This document shows positions 45,721 through 54,989 of a stretch of 64,000 nt of DNA, one piece after another. Location of the stretch: the NCBI RefSeq assembly GCF_041514305.1, contig NZ_JBGMWH010000002.1, positions 558,001 to 622,000 of the forward strand. The letters are read 5' to 3'. The first letter of the stretch is position 1. Every line of letters begins with the position of its first letter. Below the pieces are notes generated by a model. That model did no database searches. It was not told where the DNA came from and saw only the letters and a list, made by a program, of their open reading frames with translations. The translations under genes and the position numbers were made by a program. The stretch is from Salinarimonas chemoclinalis (GTDB lineage: Bacteria; Pseudomonadota; Alphaproteobacteria; Rhizobiales; Beijerinckiaceae).

Positions 45721-46504
45721 GATGGCCCGCTTCGCCGAACAGGCGCGCGCCGCGATCCTGGGGGGCGGCACCGCGCTCCCGCAGGGCCTGACCGCGCGCG
45801 ACCCCGCGCAGGTGGCACGGCGCTTCGCGGTCCATCGCAACAACGTGACGGTCGCCCTCGTCGAGGCTCTGGCGACGCGCTTTCCCGTGGTGCGCCGGCT
45901 CGTCGGCGACGCCTTCTTCCGAGGCGCGGCGCGAGTCTTCGTGGCACGGAGCCCGCCGCTCTCGCCGATCATGACCTTCTACGGCGACGCCTTCCCGGAT
46001 TTTCTCGCGGGCTTCCCACCCGCGGCCGCCCTGCCCTGGCTGGCCGACGTCTCCCGCCTCGAGGCGGCGCGGACCCACGCCTACCACGCCGCCGACGCGC
46101 GCCCTCTCGCGGCGGCGGACCTCGCGGCGGTGGCCGAGCGCGATCCGGAGCGATGGGGCCTCGCGCTGCATCCGGCGCTGCGCATCGTCGCCTCGGCCCA
46201 TCCGATCGTCGCGATCTGGGCGATGAACCAGCCCGGCGCGACGCCGGGCCCCCTCGCCTCCCGCGACGGCGAGACGGCGCTCGTCACGCGCCCGGACCTC
46301 GACGTGCGCGTCGCTCCGGCCGAGCCCGGCGAGGCCGCGTTCCTCGCCGCCAGCGGGCGCGGGGAGAGCTATGCCGACGCCGTCGCCGCCGCGCTCGTGG
46401 CCAGCGCCGCCTTCGATCCGGCCCGGGCGCTCGCCCGCGGCCTCGCGCACGGCCTGTTCGCCGGCGTCACCCCCCTCGAGACCGAAACGGAAGAGCCGTC
46501 ATGA
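45704..46504 (+). CDS. bufC: Bufferin precursor-binding partner (BufC, DUF2063)
   Basis: This 266-residue protein has the DUF2063 'putative DNA-binding' domain at its N-terminus (EQARAAILGGG, VARRFAVHRNNVTVALVEALATRFPVVRRLVGDAFF). In MNIO RiPP systems this family acts as the RiPP-recognition partner that delivers the precursor to the maturase, not as a DNA-binding protein. ATG at 45704 is chosen over 45668 because GGGGAGACCGCCC precedes it. Its stop overlaps the DoxX start (ATGA), so bufB, bufC and doxX are coupled. Confidence 0.85.
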   Translation: MSAPGEMARFAEQARAAILGGGTALPQGLTARDPAQVARRFAVHRNNVTVALVEALATRFPVVRRLVGDAFFRGAARVFVARSPPLSPIMTFYGDAFPDFLAGFPPAAALPWLADVSRLEAARTHAYHAADARPLAAADLAAVAERDPERWGLALHPALRIVASAHPIVAIWAMNQPGATPGPLASRDGETALVTRPDLDVRVAPAEPGEAAFLAASGRGESYADAVAAALVASAAFDPARALARGLAHGLFAGVTPLETETEEPS

Positions 46505-46998
46505 CCGCCCCGTCGCAGAACACCGTCTCGCCCGCCGCGCCCGCCGCGCCCGCTCCCGGCGGCCTCGCGAGCTTCGTCTCCCGCGCGACCGGCGCGATGG
46601 CACGCCTGCCCTGGTCGGTCCCGGCGCTGGCGCTGAGGATCTTCCCCGCCGCGGTCTTCTGGCAGTCCGGCCGCACCAAGGTCGACGGCTTCGGCCTCGC
46701 GAATTCGACGTTCTTCCTGTTCGAGCACGAATACGCCCTGCCGGTGATCGATCCCGCGCTCGCCGCGTATCTCGCCACCGCGGCGGAGCACCTCTTCCCC
46801 GTGCTGCTCGTGCTGGGGCTGGCCACGCGCGTCTCCGCGCTGGCGCTCCTCGCGATGACGATCGTCATCCAGGTCTTCGTCTATCCCGGCGCGTGGGTGA
46901 CGCACGGCCTGTGGGCCGCCTGCTTCCTGGCGCTGATCGCCAAGGGTCCCGGCGCGGTCTCCCTCGACCGGCTGATCGCCCGCCGAGCGGCCGCCTGA
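46501..46998 (+). CDS. bufD: DoxX family membrane protein of the bufferin operon (BufD-like)
   Basis: This 165-residue inner-membrane protein has four hydrophobic helices of the DoxX type. Helix 1 includes ALALRIFPAAVFWQSGRTKVDGF and helix 3 AAEHLFPVLLVLGLATRVSALALL, ending with GLWAACFLALIAKGPGAVSLDRLI. DoxX-family proteins often close bufferin operons, possibly linking maturation to membrane electron transfer or copper homeostasis. It overlaps bufC by 4 nt and converges on the ferredoxin gene. Confidence 0.82.
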   Translation: MTAPSQNTVSPAAPAAPAPGGLASFVSRATGAMARLPWSVPALALRIFPAAVFWQSGRTKVDGFGLANSTFFLFEHEYALPVIDPALAAYLATAAEHLFPVLLVLGLATRVSALALLAMTIVIQVFVYPGAWVTHGLWAACFLALIAKGPGAVSLDRLIARRAAA

Positions 46999-47007
46999 GG
47001 ACGGGTC

Positions 47008-47328
47008 TCAGCCCTGGCGGGCGGGGGTGCGTACGGTGAGGCCGTCGAGGTCGTCGCGCACGCGGATCTGGCAGGACAGGCGCGAACTCGGCTTCACGTC
47101 GAAGGCGAAGTCGAGCATGTCCTCCTCCATCGGCTCGGGATCGCCGACCTTCTCGCGCCAGGCGTCCTCCACGTAGACGTGGCAGGTTGCGCAGGCGCAG
47201 GCTCCCCCGCATTCGGCCTCGATACCGGGCACGCCGTTGCGGACCGCGGCCTCCATCACGGTGGACCCCGGCTCGGCCTCGACCGTGCGCGCCTCGCCCT
47301 CGACGTCGATGAAGGTGATCTTGGCCAT
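47008..47328 (-). CDS. [2Fe-2S] ferredoxin (adrenodoxin type)
   Basis: This 106-residue electron carrier has cysteines in the CX5CX2C...C pattern: ECGGACACATCHVY and, about 37 residues later, RLSCQI. The sequence VMEAAVRNGVPGI and the DPEPMEEDMLDFAFDV region match alphaproteobacterial adrenodoxin-like ferredoxins used by P450s, Fe-S assembly or ring hydroxylases. ATG at 47328 follows CGGAGACCCC. No reductase or P450 is adjacent, so its partner is unknown. Confidence 0.92.
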   Translation of the reverse strand: MAKITFIDVEGEARTVEAEPGSTVMEAAVRNGVPGIEAECGGACACATCHVYVEDAWREKVGDPEPMEEDMLDFAFDVKPSSRLSCQIRVRDDLDGLTVRTPARQG

Positions 47329-47424
47329 GGGGTCTCCGGGATGGGGCTGCGGCGCCTCGCAGCGGCGGTTCGAGCCTGGGAAGTGTGCGCTCACGCGCGC
47401 GCTGTCAAGCGTGAGCGTGGCGGC

Positions 47425-47811
47425 TCAGCGGGGGGCCTCCGCCATTTCCGCAACGGTCCGCGCGATGGCCTCGCGGGTGAGCGCCACCGCCTCCGCCAAC
47501 CCCGCGAGCTCGCCGGCGATCGCGCACCCGGCGCGCAAACCGTGCTCGCAGGCCTCGGCGCATCCCGCGACGCGCAGCGCGCCGACGCCCCGGGCGGAGC
47601 CCTTCAGGGTGTGCGCGGCGTCGACCCGCGCGCCGGGCTCGGGCGCCTGCGCGATCAGCGGCGGCAGCCGGTCGAGCTGACGCTCGAACAGGCCGAGCAC
47701 CTCGCGGGCGAGATCCGCGTCGCCGAAGGTCTGCGCGTCGAGATGCGCGCGGTCGAGAAGTGGCGTGTCCACAGGCTTCGCGGGCTCCTGCGCGTGGTGT
47801 CGGCCGAGCAT
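47425..47811 (-). CDS. Hpt (histidine phosphotransfer) domain protein
   Basis: This 128-residue protein is a single Hpt helical-bundle domain. The phosphoacceptor His is in DAAHTLKGSARGVGA. Upstream helix: DADLAREVLGLFERQLDRLPPLI; downstream: AGCAEACEHGLRAGCAIAGELAGL. It should relay phosphate between a hybrid kinase and a response regulator. The start is uncertain (ATG at 47811; a GTG at 47772 is also in frame). It is divergent from the GPR-like cell-pole gene, suggesting a link to cell-cycle signalling, but that is inference. Confidence 0.78.
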   Translation of the reverse strand: MLGRHHAQEPAKPVDTPLLDRAHLDAQTFGDADLAREVLGLFERQLDRLPPLIAQAPEPGARVDAAHTLKGSARGVGALRVAGCAEACEHGLRAGCAIAGELAGLAEAVALTREAIARTVAEMAEAPR

Positions 47812-47833
47812 TCCAAGAGCCGGTAACCATAGC

Positions 47834-47849
47834 GTTAACGAAAACCTAA
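47834..47849. promoter_or_regulatory. Near-consensus CtrA-box candidate
   Basis: GTTAA - CGAAAAC - CTAA reads on the opposite strand as TTAG-N7-TTAAC, one mismatch from the CtrA consensus TTAA-N7-TTAAC. It lies between the divergent Hpt and GPR-like genes, which would suit cell-cycle control. Confidence 0.35.
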
Positions 47850-48020
47850 GAACGGCCCCGCGGCCGGGTTTCCTCGGACCGCGCGCGTGTCTACAGTCGC
47901 CCGCAAGATCGCGGTCGTGCGTCGATGGCCAGGAGGCGGGCCGGAGGTCGTGCGAGGCGGGCGGGCGCCTATTCCGGCGTGCGCCCTCCGCCGCGGAAGT
48001 TGCGTTATCGAGGCGGCGAC

Positions 48021-51000
48021 ATGGCGACTGAGAAGAAGCTCCAGGATCGGACCGAGGCCGCATTGTCGGCGATCGAGCAGGCGCTGAACCTGGAAAAGTC
48101 CGGGAGCGACCCCGCGCGCGCCGACGGGGCTCCGGCCGAGACGGCGGAGACCGCCCGTGAGACGCCGCACGAGCCCGCGGACGCCGAGCGCGCGCCCTCC
48201 GCCGACGAGGCGCGCATCGCCGAGGTCCGCGCGAGCTTCGCCGAGGAGTTGCGCCTTCCCGAGATCCGCGACGACGAGCTGATGCGCACCTCCGGCTCCG
48301 CCGGGGCGGCCCAGGAGCCCGCGAGCACCGCCGTCGCCGAGCCCACCGCACCGCGCGGCGAGCCCCTCGCCTTCGGCCCCGACACGTCCCGCGTGGCCAA
48401 CGACGACCGCGCGCACGTCGGCGCGCTGATGCAGGCGCTCCAGGCGCGGCCCTCCCGCAAGCCCTACGCCTGGGCGGGCGCGGCCTCGCTCGCCTGGATG
48501 TTCGGCCTCGTCGCCGTCGCCGCCGCCGAGGCGGGCTTCGACGCGCTCGTGGGTCCCTGGGCGCCGGGTGAGCTCGCGGTCGCGCTCGTCCTCGTCCTCG
48601 CGCCGGTCACCTTCCTGTTCACCGCCGCGATCCTGACCGTCCGCTCGCAGGAGATGAAGCTCGTCGCCCGCTCGATCCGCGAGGTGGCGATGCGGCTCGG
48701 CCAGCCCGAGACCTTCTCCACCGACGCCGTGCAGACCGTCTCGCAGGCCGTCCGCCGCGAGGTCGCCGCCGTCGGCGACGGCATCGAGCGCGCGCTGGCC
48801 CGGGCCGGCGAGCTGGAGACGCTGGTGCGCTCCGAGATCGCGACGCTCGAGCGCGCCTATTCCGACAACGAGATCCGCATCCGCTCGCTGGTCGACGAGC
48901 TCGTTGCCCAGCGCGAGGCGATCGTGACGAACGCCGAGCGCGTGCGCGGCGCCATCGCCGGCTCGCACCAGGCCTTCTCGGCCGATCTCGAGACCGCGAG
49001 CCAGCGCATCGTCGAGGCGATCGGTGCCACGGGCGAGCGGGTCTCCGGCTCGCTCGACGCCCAGGGCGCCTCGATCACGATGGCGCTCGGCCGCGCCGGC
49101 GAGCGGGTCGTGGAGGACATCGGCCTGCGCGGCGACGAGCTCGTCGCGCGCCTCGCGGGCGCGGCCGACGACATCAAGGCCGGCGTCGCCGCGACCGGCG
49201 ACGACCTCACCCGCGCCCTCGACGATCGCGCCCATGCGCTCACGGCCGGCCTCGGCGAGAGCGCGGACGCGGTCACGCGGAGCCTCTCGCTCACCGGCGA
49301 GACGGTCGTCGCGTCGCTGACCCGCCAGGGCGAGGAGATGCGCGGCGCATTCGAGCGCACCGCGCAGGCGCTGGAAGAGAGCTTCGTCGCCCGCGGCGCC
49401 GAACTCGACGCGCGACTCGCCAGGACGGGGGAGACCGTCTCCGCCGACATCGCGGCGCGGGGCGACGAGATCGGCGCGCGGCTCGAGAGCGCCGGCGCGA
49501 GCATCGCGGCCGGCGGCGACGCCGCGCGCGCGCGCATCGAGGACGCGGCGGGCGCGCTCGTCGCCTCCCTCGCCGAGCGCGGCGACGTGCTCGCCGAGCG
49601 GCTCGAGGCGACGGGAGATCGCCTCGCCGACCTCGTCGACGCGCGTGCCGGCGCCGCGACGAGCGCCATCGAGCGCGCGTCCGAGGAGGTCGCGGGCACG
49701 CTCGCGAGCCGAACGGACGCCTTCCGCACCGCCTTCGACGAGGCGGCCGCGGCGCTCTCCGCGGCGCTCGGCGACCATCGGGAGGCCTTCGGCCGCAGCG
49801 TCGCCGAGCACGAGCAGGCGCTCGCGCGCGCCCTCGAGGACGGTGCGAGCCGCACCCGCCAGGATCTCGCCGACACCGGCCGCGAGGTGGTGCGCGCGAT
49901 CACCACGCAGGGCCTGCGCATCAACGAGGCGCTGCAGAAGACGGGCGAGGGCCTGAACGAGACCGTCGGCGCCCGCGGCGGCGAGCTCGACACGCTGCTC
50001 GCCGCGCGCCTCGCCGGCTTCGAGAGCGTCATCGTGGAGCGTGGCGGCGCGCTGGCCGAGCGGCTCGGGGCCACGGCCCAGGAGATCGACGGCTCGATCT
50101 CCGACAAGCTCGGCCGCCTGGAGGCGACGATCGTCGAGCGCGGCGGGGACCTCGCCGACCGCTTCGGGCGCGACGTGGAGACCTTCGCGAACGTCGTCGT
50201 CGACCGCTTCGGCGAGATCGACCGCGTCATCAACGTCCAGGGCGCGGCGCTGGCCGAGACGCTGGCGCAGAGCGCCCGGGCGGCGACCGAGACGATCGAG
50301 CAGCAGCTCTCCTCGCTCGAGGCCCGCTCCGAGAAGCGCGCGCTCGAGGTCACCGCCACCTTCGACGAGCTCGTCGCCAGGGTCGACCAGAGCCTGGGTG
50401 CGCGCTCGAGCGCGCTCAACGAAGCGCTCGTGCTGCGCACCGGCGAGATGGCCCGCGTCCTCGCCGAGGGCGGACGAGAGGTCGCCCGCTCGCTGGAGAC
50501 CCGGGCCGCCGAGATCGGCGACATCGTCGCCGCCCGTTCGGCCGCGCTCTCCGAGACGCTGTCCGGCAAGGCCGCGGAGATCAACGCCGTGCTCGGCGGG
50601 CGTGCCGAGGAGATCGCGCAGACGCTCGACAGCCGCGTCGCCGATCTCGAGACCCGCGTCGTCGGCCGCCTCGAGACCGTCGCCGAGACGCTCGACGCTC
50701 GCGGCCGTGCCATCGACGAGACGCTGGAGGCCCGCGCCGACTCGCTCGCCGCGATCTACGACGCGAGCGGCAGGGCCATCGACGAGACGCTCGCCGCCCG
50801 CGGCGAGGCGCTCGCCACCCTGTTCGACACCCGCGCCCGCGAGGTCGCGCAGACCCTCGACGCCCGCACCGACGGGCTCGCCCGCGTCTTCGACGAGAAG
50901 AGTGCCCTGATCGCCAGCACGCTCGAGGCGCGCGGCCGCGAGGCGGCCGACGCGCTCGACGCCCGCACCCGCGAGGTCGCCGCCTCGCTCGGCAACCGGA

Positions 51001-54000
51001 TGGGCGAGATCGCCTCGCTGCTCTCCGAGTCGAGCCGCTCGCTCGCCTCGGTGATCGACGAGCGCGGCGAGGCCGTGGTGGGCACGCTCAGCGCCCGCAT
51101 GGGCGAGATCCGCGCGCTCTTCGACGATCGCACGGGTGCCTTCGCCACGCTGCTCGACGAGCAGGGGCGGCGCATGCTCGACACGCTCGGCACAAGGATG
51201 GAGGAGGTCACCGCCCTCCTCGACGAGCGCACCGGCTCGCTCGCCGGCCTGCTCGACGACCGCACCGCGACCTTCGCGGGCCTCGTCGAGGACCGCGGCG
51301 GCGGGCTCGTCGACGCGCTCGGCGGCAAGCTGAACGAGACCGCGACGCTCCTCGACGCGCGCTCCAAGCTGTTCGCGAGCCTGCTGGACGAGCGCGGCGA
51401 GCGGCTCGTGGCCACCCTCGGCGCCCGGGTCGGCGAGATCGAGGAGCTGCTGGCGTCCGGCGGCGAGCGTCTCGGCGCCGGGCTCGACCAGCGCGGCGAG
51501 AGTCTCATCGGCAGCCTGGAGGAGCGGATCGGCCGCGTGGAGGCCCTGTTCGACGAACGCGGCGCGCGCCTCGGCGAGGCGCTCGAGCGCAGCGGCGACG
51601 CCCTCGTCGGCGGCCTGGAGAGCCGGATCGAGCGCATGGGCACGCTCTTCGACGAGCGCGGCGCGGCGCTCGGCGTGTCCCTCGCCAAGACCGGCGAGGC
51701 CCTCGTCGGCGGGCTCGAGGCGCGCATCGGGCGCGTCGAGACCCTGTTCGCGGACGGCGAGGCGCGGCTGGGCACCACGCTCGACGAGCGCGGCGAGGCG
51801 CTGCTCGGCCAGCTCGAGACCAAGGTCGGCCGCGTCTCGGCGCTGTTCGACCGCGGCGGCGCGACCATCGCCGAGATCCTCGACAAGCGCTCGGATGCGA
51901 TCATCGTGTCCATGGGCGAGAACATCGACCGCATGACCGGCGTGCTCGACGGGCGCGCCAGCGCGCTGACGCGCTCGCTCGACGAGCGCACCGGCGCCGT
52001 CGCGCACCTCATCGAGGAGCGCGGCGACGCGCTCGTGGGCGCGCTCGGGCATCGCCTCGGCGACCTCGAGGGCCTCATCGACGGCCGCGGCGGCGCGCTC
52101 GTCGCGGCGCTCGGCGCCCGCGCCGACGCCATCGGCCGCGACGTCGAGGCCCTGTCGCGCCAGCTGACCGACACGCTCGGCGCGCAGAGCCGCGACCTGC
52201 TCGACGGCCTGCGCAGCCAGGGCGCCGCGCTGGAGGAGGCGTGGGGTCGGTCCAACCAGGCACTGCGTACCAGCCTCGACGAGGGCACCCGCGAGGCGGT
52301 GACCACGCTCGTCTCGACGAACGAGCGCATCCGCACCGAACTCGGCGGCGTGCTTTTGCGCCTCCACGACGCCAACCGCGCCCTGCGCGACGTCGCGGGC
52401 GCGACGGCGGGCAGCCTCGGCGAGGTCGAGCAGGCGCTCGGCGGGCGGGCGCAGGAGATCGCGCGCCTGATTCAGGACGTCGCGAACCAGACCCGCGACG
52501 CGGCCGAGCGCGTCGAGCACCAAGTCGCCGCGCTGGGCGCGGTCTCCGGCGGCGCGATCCGCGAGGCGGGCGAGCTCGCCGTGCTGCTCGACGAGCGCGG
52601 CCGCAGCGTCTCCGATTCGACCCGCGACCAGCTCGCCGCCCTCACGGAGGCGACGGGGGCGCTCGAGCGGCTCGAGAGCCGCCTCGACGGCGCGCTCGGC
52701 GCGCGCTCGCAGACGCTGGAGGCGCTGCTGGCGCGCATCGAGGAGCGCTCGGACGAGATCGAGCGGGCGACGCGCGCCTTCTCGGGGCTTGTCGAGGGCT
52801 CGCTGGCACAGGCGGAAACCCGCGCGCGCGACATCGGCCAGGTCCTCGCCGCCACCGCGGAGAGCACGACGAAGGCGATCGACGGCGAGTTCGAGAAGAT
52901 CCGCGCCGCGACCGGCGACCAGCGCACCCGCACGGCGCTCGCCATCCGCGACGCCTACGGCGAGGTGGCTGCCGACATGAACGCGGCGCTCGACGGAGCC
53001 GCCGGGCGATTCCGCGACGCGGCCGACGAGCTGCGCGCCATGACGGCGCGCATCCACGAGGAGCTGGAGAGCACGCGCGCCGAGCTGCGCCGCGGCGTGC
53101 TCGAGCTGCCGAAGGAGACGGAGGAGAACGCCGCCGCCATGCGCCGCGTCGTCTCCGACCAGATCAAGGCCCTGAACGAACTCGCCTCGCTCGTCAGCCG
53201 CTCCAACAAGGCGGTGGACACGATCTCCGCCGAGGCGGCGCAGGCGAGCGCGGCCGGGGCGCATCGCGCGGTCGCCGGCGGCGCGGCCGGCGGCACGGTG
53301 AGCGCGGCGCAGTCCACCTGGCAGACGGCGGCGGTGAGCGCCGCGGCGGCGAGTGCCGCGCCCGCCCGCCCGGCGGTCGAGCCCTTCGCCACGGCGCCCG
53401 GGCTGCGCGGCGCCGCCGGCCCGACCGGCGTGTCGAGCGGTCCGGGCGGGAACGGCCAGGCGCGTGGCGAGAAGATGTCGCTCAAGCGCGACGAGCCCGC
53501 CCCGCGCGACGCCGGGCGCGCCGGCTGGCTCTCGGATCTCCTCGAGCGCGCCTCGGAGGACGAGGCGCCGGTGCGGGCGCCCGCACCCCAGCCCGAGCGC
53601 GTCCGCGAGCCGGCGCCCCAGCCGCGACAGGACGCCCGCACGGAGGCCGCACCCCAGCGCGCCCGCGGCGGCAACGCGCTGGACAGCCTCAACTCGATCT
53701 CCGTCGACATCGCCCGGATGATCGTGCACGAGGCGGCGGTCGACTTCTGGAACCGCTACGAGCCGGGCGTCATGGCCGAGTTCGAGGCGCGGCTCTACAC
53801 GCAGCAGGGCCGCCAGACCTTCGAGGAGATCCGCCGCAAGTACAGGCGCGACGCGGAATTCCGCCAGACGGTGGACCGTTACGTCGAGGAGTTCGAGCGG
53901 CTTCTCACCGAGGTCGCCCGCGACGACCGGGACCAGGTGCTGACCCGCACCTACCTGACCTCCGAGACCGGCAAGGTCTACACGATGCTCGCCCACGCGA

Positions 54001-54017
54001 GCGGGCGCCTGGCCTGA
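48021..54017 (+). CDS. gpr: Giant coiled-coil membrane protein, GPR/RgsE-like (polar growth)
   Basis: This 1998-residue protein resembles the growth pole ring protein GPR of Agrobacterium and RgsE of Sinorhizobium, which organise polar growth. An acidic disordered N-terminus (1-140) precedes two membrane helices (about 150-170 and 184-206). Then about 1550 residues form an apolipoprotein-like helical repeat region with endless E-R-G-x-A-L patterns. At 51339-51932 this becomes six tandem 33-residue repeats (consensus V-E-x-L-F-D-E-R-G-x-x-L-G). A Pro/Ala-rich linker and a conserved C-terminal domain (NALDSLNSISVDIARMIVHE, then FWNRYEPG) follow. ATG at 48021 is followed by MATEKKLQDRTEAAL. HemF starts 13 bp downstream; the Hpt gene is divergent. 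Identification rests on size, topology and composition. Confidence 0.82.
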   Translation: MATEKKLQDRTEAALSAIEQALNLEKSGSDPARADGAPAETAETARETPHEPADAERAPSADEARIAEVRASFAEELRLPEIRDDELMRTSGSAGAAQEPASTAVAEPTAPRGEPLAFGPDTSRVANDDRAHVGALMQALQARPSRKPYAWAGAASLAWMFGLVAVAAAEAGFDALVGPWAPGELAVALVLVLAPVTFLFTAAILTVRSQEMKLVARSIREVAMRLGQPETFSTDAVQTVSQAVRREVAAVGDGIERALARAGELETLVRSEIATLERAYSDNEIRIRSLVDELVAQREAIVTNAERVRGAIAGSHQAFSADLETASQRIVEAIGATGERVSGSLDAQGASITMALGRAGERVVEDIGLRGDELVARLAGAADDIKAGVAATGDDLTRALDDRAHALTAGLGESADAVTRSLSLTGETVVASLTRQGEEMRGAFERTAQALEESFVARGAELDARLARTGETVSADIAARGDEIGARLESAGASIAAGGDAARARIEDAAGALVASLAERGDVLAERLEATGDRLADLVDARAGAATSAIERASEEVAGTLASRTDAFRTAFDEAAAALSAALGDHREAFGRSVAEHEQALARALEDGASRTRQDLADTGREVVRAITTQGLRINEALQKTGEGLNETVGARGGELDTLLAARLAGFESVIVERGGALAERLGATAQEIDGSISDKLGRLEATIVERGGDLADRFGRDVETFANVVVDRFGEIDRVINVQGAALAETLAQSARAATETIEQQLSSLEARSEKRALEVTATFDELVARVDQSLGARSSALNEALVLRTGEMARVLAEGGREVARSLETRAAEIGDIVAARSAALSETLSGKAAEINAVLGGRAEEIAQTLDSRVADLETRVVGRLETVAETLDARGRAIDETLEARADSLAAIYDASGRAIDETLAARGEALATLFDTRAREVAQTLDARTDGLARVFDEKSALIASTLEARGREAADALDARTREVAASLGNRMGEIASLLSESSRSLASVIDERGEAVVGTLSARMGEIRALFDDRTGAFATLLDEQGRRMLDTLGTRMEEVTALLDERTGSLAGLLDDRTATFAGLVEDRGGGLVDALGGKLNETATLLDARSKLFASLLDERGERLVATLGARVGEIEELLASGGERLGAGLDQRGESLIGSLEERIGRVEALFDERGARLGEALERSGDALVGGLESRIERMGTLFDERGAALGVSLAKTGEALVGGLEARIGRVETLFADGEARLGTTLDERGEALLGQLETKVGRVSALFDRGGATIAEILDKRSDAIIVSMGENIDRMTGVLDGRASALTRSLDERTGAVAHLIEERGDALVGALGHRLGDLEGLIDGRGGALVAALGARADAIGRDVEALSRQLTDTLGAQSRDLLDGLRSQGAALEEAWGRSNQALRTSLDEGTREAVTTLVSTNERIRTELGGVLLRLHDANRALRDVAGATAGSLGEVEQALGGRAQEIARLIQDVANQTRDAAERVEHQVAALGAVSGGAIREAGELAVLLDERGRSVSDSTRDQLAALTEATGALERLESRLDGALGARSQTLEALLARIEERSDEIERATRAFSGLVEGSLAQAETRARDIGQVLAATAESTTKAIDGEFEKIRAATGDQRTRTALAIRDAYGEVAADMNAALDGAAGRFRDAADELRAMTARIHEELESTRAELRRGVLELPKETEENAAAMRRVVSDQIKALNELASLVSRSNKAVDTISAEAAQASAAGAHRAVAGGAAGGTVSAAQSTWQTAAVSAAAASAAPARPAVEPFATAPGLRGAAGPTGVSSGPGGNGQARGEKMSLKRDEPAPRDAGRAGWLSDLLERASEDEAPVRAPAPQPERVREPAPQPRQDARTEAAPQRARGGNALDSLNSISVDIARMIVHEAAVDFWNRYEPGVMAEFEARLYTQQGRQTFEEIRRKYRRDAEFRQTVDRYVEEFERLLTEVARDDRDQVLTRTYLTSETGKVYTMLAHASGRLA
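51339..51932 (+). repeat. Six 99-bp (33-residue) tandem repeats within the GPR-like gene
   Basis: Units begin at 51339, 51438, 51537, 51636, 51735 and 51834. Units 3-5 are most alike, for example VEALFDERGARLGEALERSG and MGTLFDERGAALGVSLAKTG. The 33-residue period equals three 11-mers, the apolipoprotein/hendecad helix period. The repeat is in phase with the reading frame. Confidence 0.7.
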
Positions 54018-54030
54018 CGGGAGAGCGGGA

Positions 54031-54957
54031 ATGAGCGACGCGACGCCTGCCCAGGCGCCCTGGAACCCGACCGACGTCGAGCGGCTCCAGGCGGCGATGC
54101 CCGCCTGGTGCGCCGAGCTGCAGGGCCGGATCACCGCGGCCTTCGAAGCGATCGAGGACGAGGCGACGGGGCCGTTCGACCCCGACGCGCCCGCCGAGCC
54201 CGGTCGATTCGAGCGCACGCCTTGGTCGCGCACGGACCATTCCGGCGCCGACGGCGGCGGCGGCACGATGGCGATGATGCGTGGGCGCGTGTTCGAGAAG
54301 GTGGGCGTCCACGTCTCGACCGTGCACGGCGAGTTCGCGCCCGCGTTCCGCGGTCAGATCCCGGGCTCGGACGCCGATCCGCGTTTCTGGGCGGCGGGCA
54401 TCTCGCTCATCGCCCATCCCTGGAACCCGCACGCGCCGACCGTGCACATGAACACACGCTTCGTGAAGACGACGAAGCCCTGGTTCGGCGGCGGCGCGGA
54501 CCTGACGCCGGTCCTGGAGCGCCGGCGCACCCAGGACGACCCCGACAGCGAGGCCTTCCACGCCGCCATGCGCGGCGCCTGCGAGGCCTATGCCGACATC
54601 GCCGACTACGACCGCTACAAGGCCTGGTGCGACGAGTATTTCTGGCTCGCGCACCGGAACGAGCCCCGCGGGATCGGCGGCATCTTCTACGACTACCACT
54701 GGTCCGGCGACCCGGACCGGGACCTCGCCTTCACCAAGGGCGTGGGCCTCGCCTTCCTCGACATCTACCCGCGGATCCTGCGCGCGAACATGGCCACGCC
54801 CTGGACCGAGGCGGACCGGCACGAGCAGCAGATCCGCCGCGGGCGCTACGTCGAGTACAACCTGCTCTACGATCGGGGCACGATCTTCGGCCTCAAGACC
54901 GGCGGCAACGTCGCCTCGATCCTCTCGTCGATGCCGCCGACGGTCCGCTGGCCCTGA
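54031..54957 (+). CDS. hemF: Coproporphyrinogen III oxidase, oxygen-dependent
   Basis: This 308-residue cytoplasmic enzyme decarboxylates two propionates of coproporphyrinogen III to vinyl groups using O2 in haem synthesis. Signature segments are present: FWAAGISLIAHPWNPHAPTVHMNTRF, WFGGGADLTPVL, WCDEYFWLAHRNEPRGIGGIFYDY and RGRYVEYNLLYDRGTIFGLKTGGN. ATG at 54031 follows GGGAGAGCGGGA. It is transcribed after the GPR-like gene with a 13-bp gap, converging on the sulfoquinovosidase gene. Confidence 0.95.
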   Translation: MSDATPAQAPWNPTDVERLQAAMPAWCAELQGRITAAFEAIEDEATGPFDPDAPAEPGRFERTPWSRTDHSGADGGGGTMAMMRGRVFEKVGVHVSTVHGEFAPAFRGQIPGSDADPRFWAAGISLIAHPWNPHAPTVHMNTRFVKTTKPWFGGGADLTPVLERRRTQDDPDSEAFHAAMRGACEAYADIADYDRYKAWCDEYFWLAHRNEPRGIGGIFYDYHWSGDPDRDLAFTKGVGLAFLDIYPRILRANMATPWTEADRHEQQIRRGRYVEYNLLYDRGTIFGLKTGGNVASILSSMPPTVRWP

Positions 54958-54989
54958 CGGGCGACGAGGCGCCCGAACGGCCCCACCGC

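Noticed and set aside
45704..46504. bufC as a DNA-binding transcription factor
   Set aside because: The family name 'putative DNA-binding' is historical; next to a DUF692 maturase and a DUF2282 precursor it is better read as the RiPP recognition partner.
51339..51932. CRISPR array or non-coding satellite
   Set aside because: The 99-bp period is in frame and codes for 33-residue helical repeats. There are no unique spacers between identical repeats.
47835..54266. A minus-strand open frame of over 2100 codons opposite the GPR-like gene
   Set aside because: It is an artefact of very high GC content and the repetitive coding strand. Its translation is low-complexity R/A/L/G without family motifs, and the plus-strand product has membrane helices, repeats and a conserved C-terminus.
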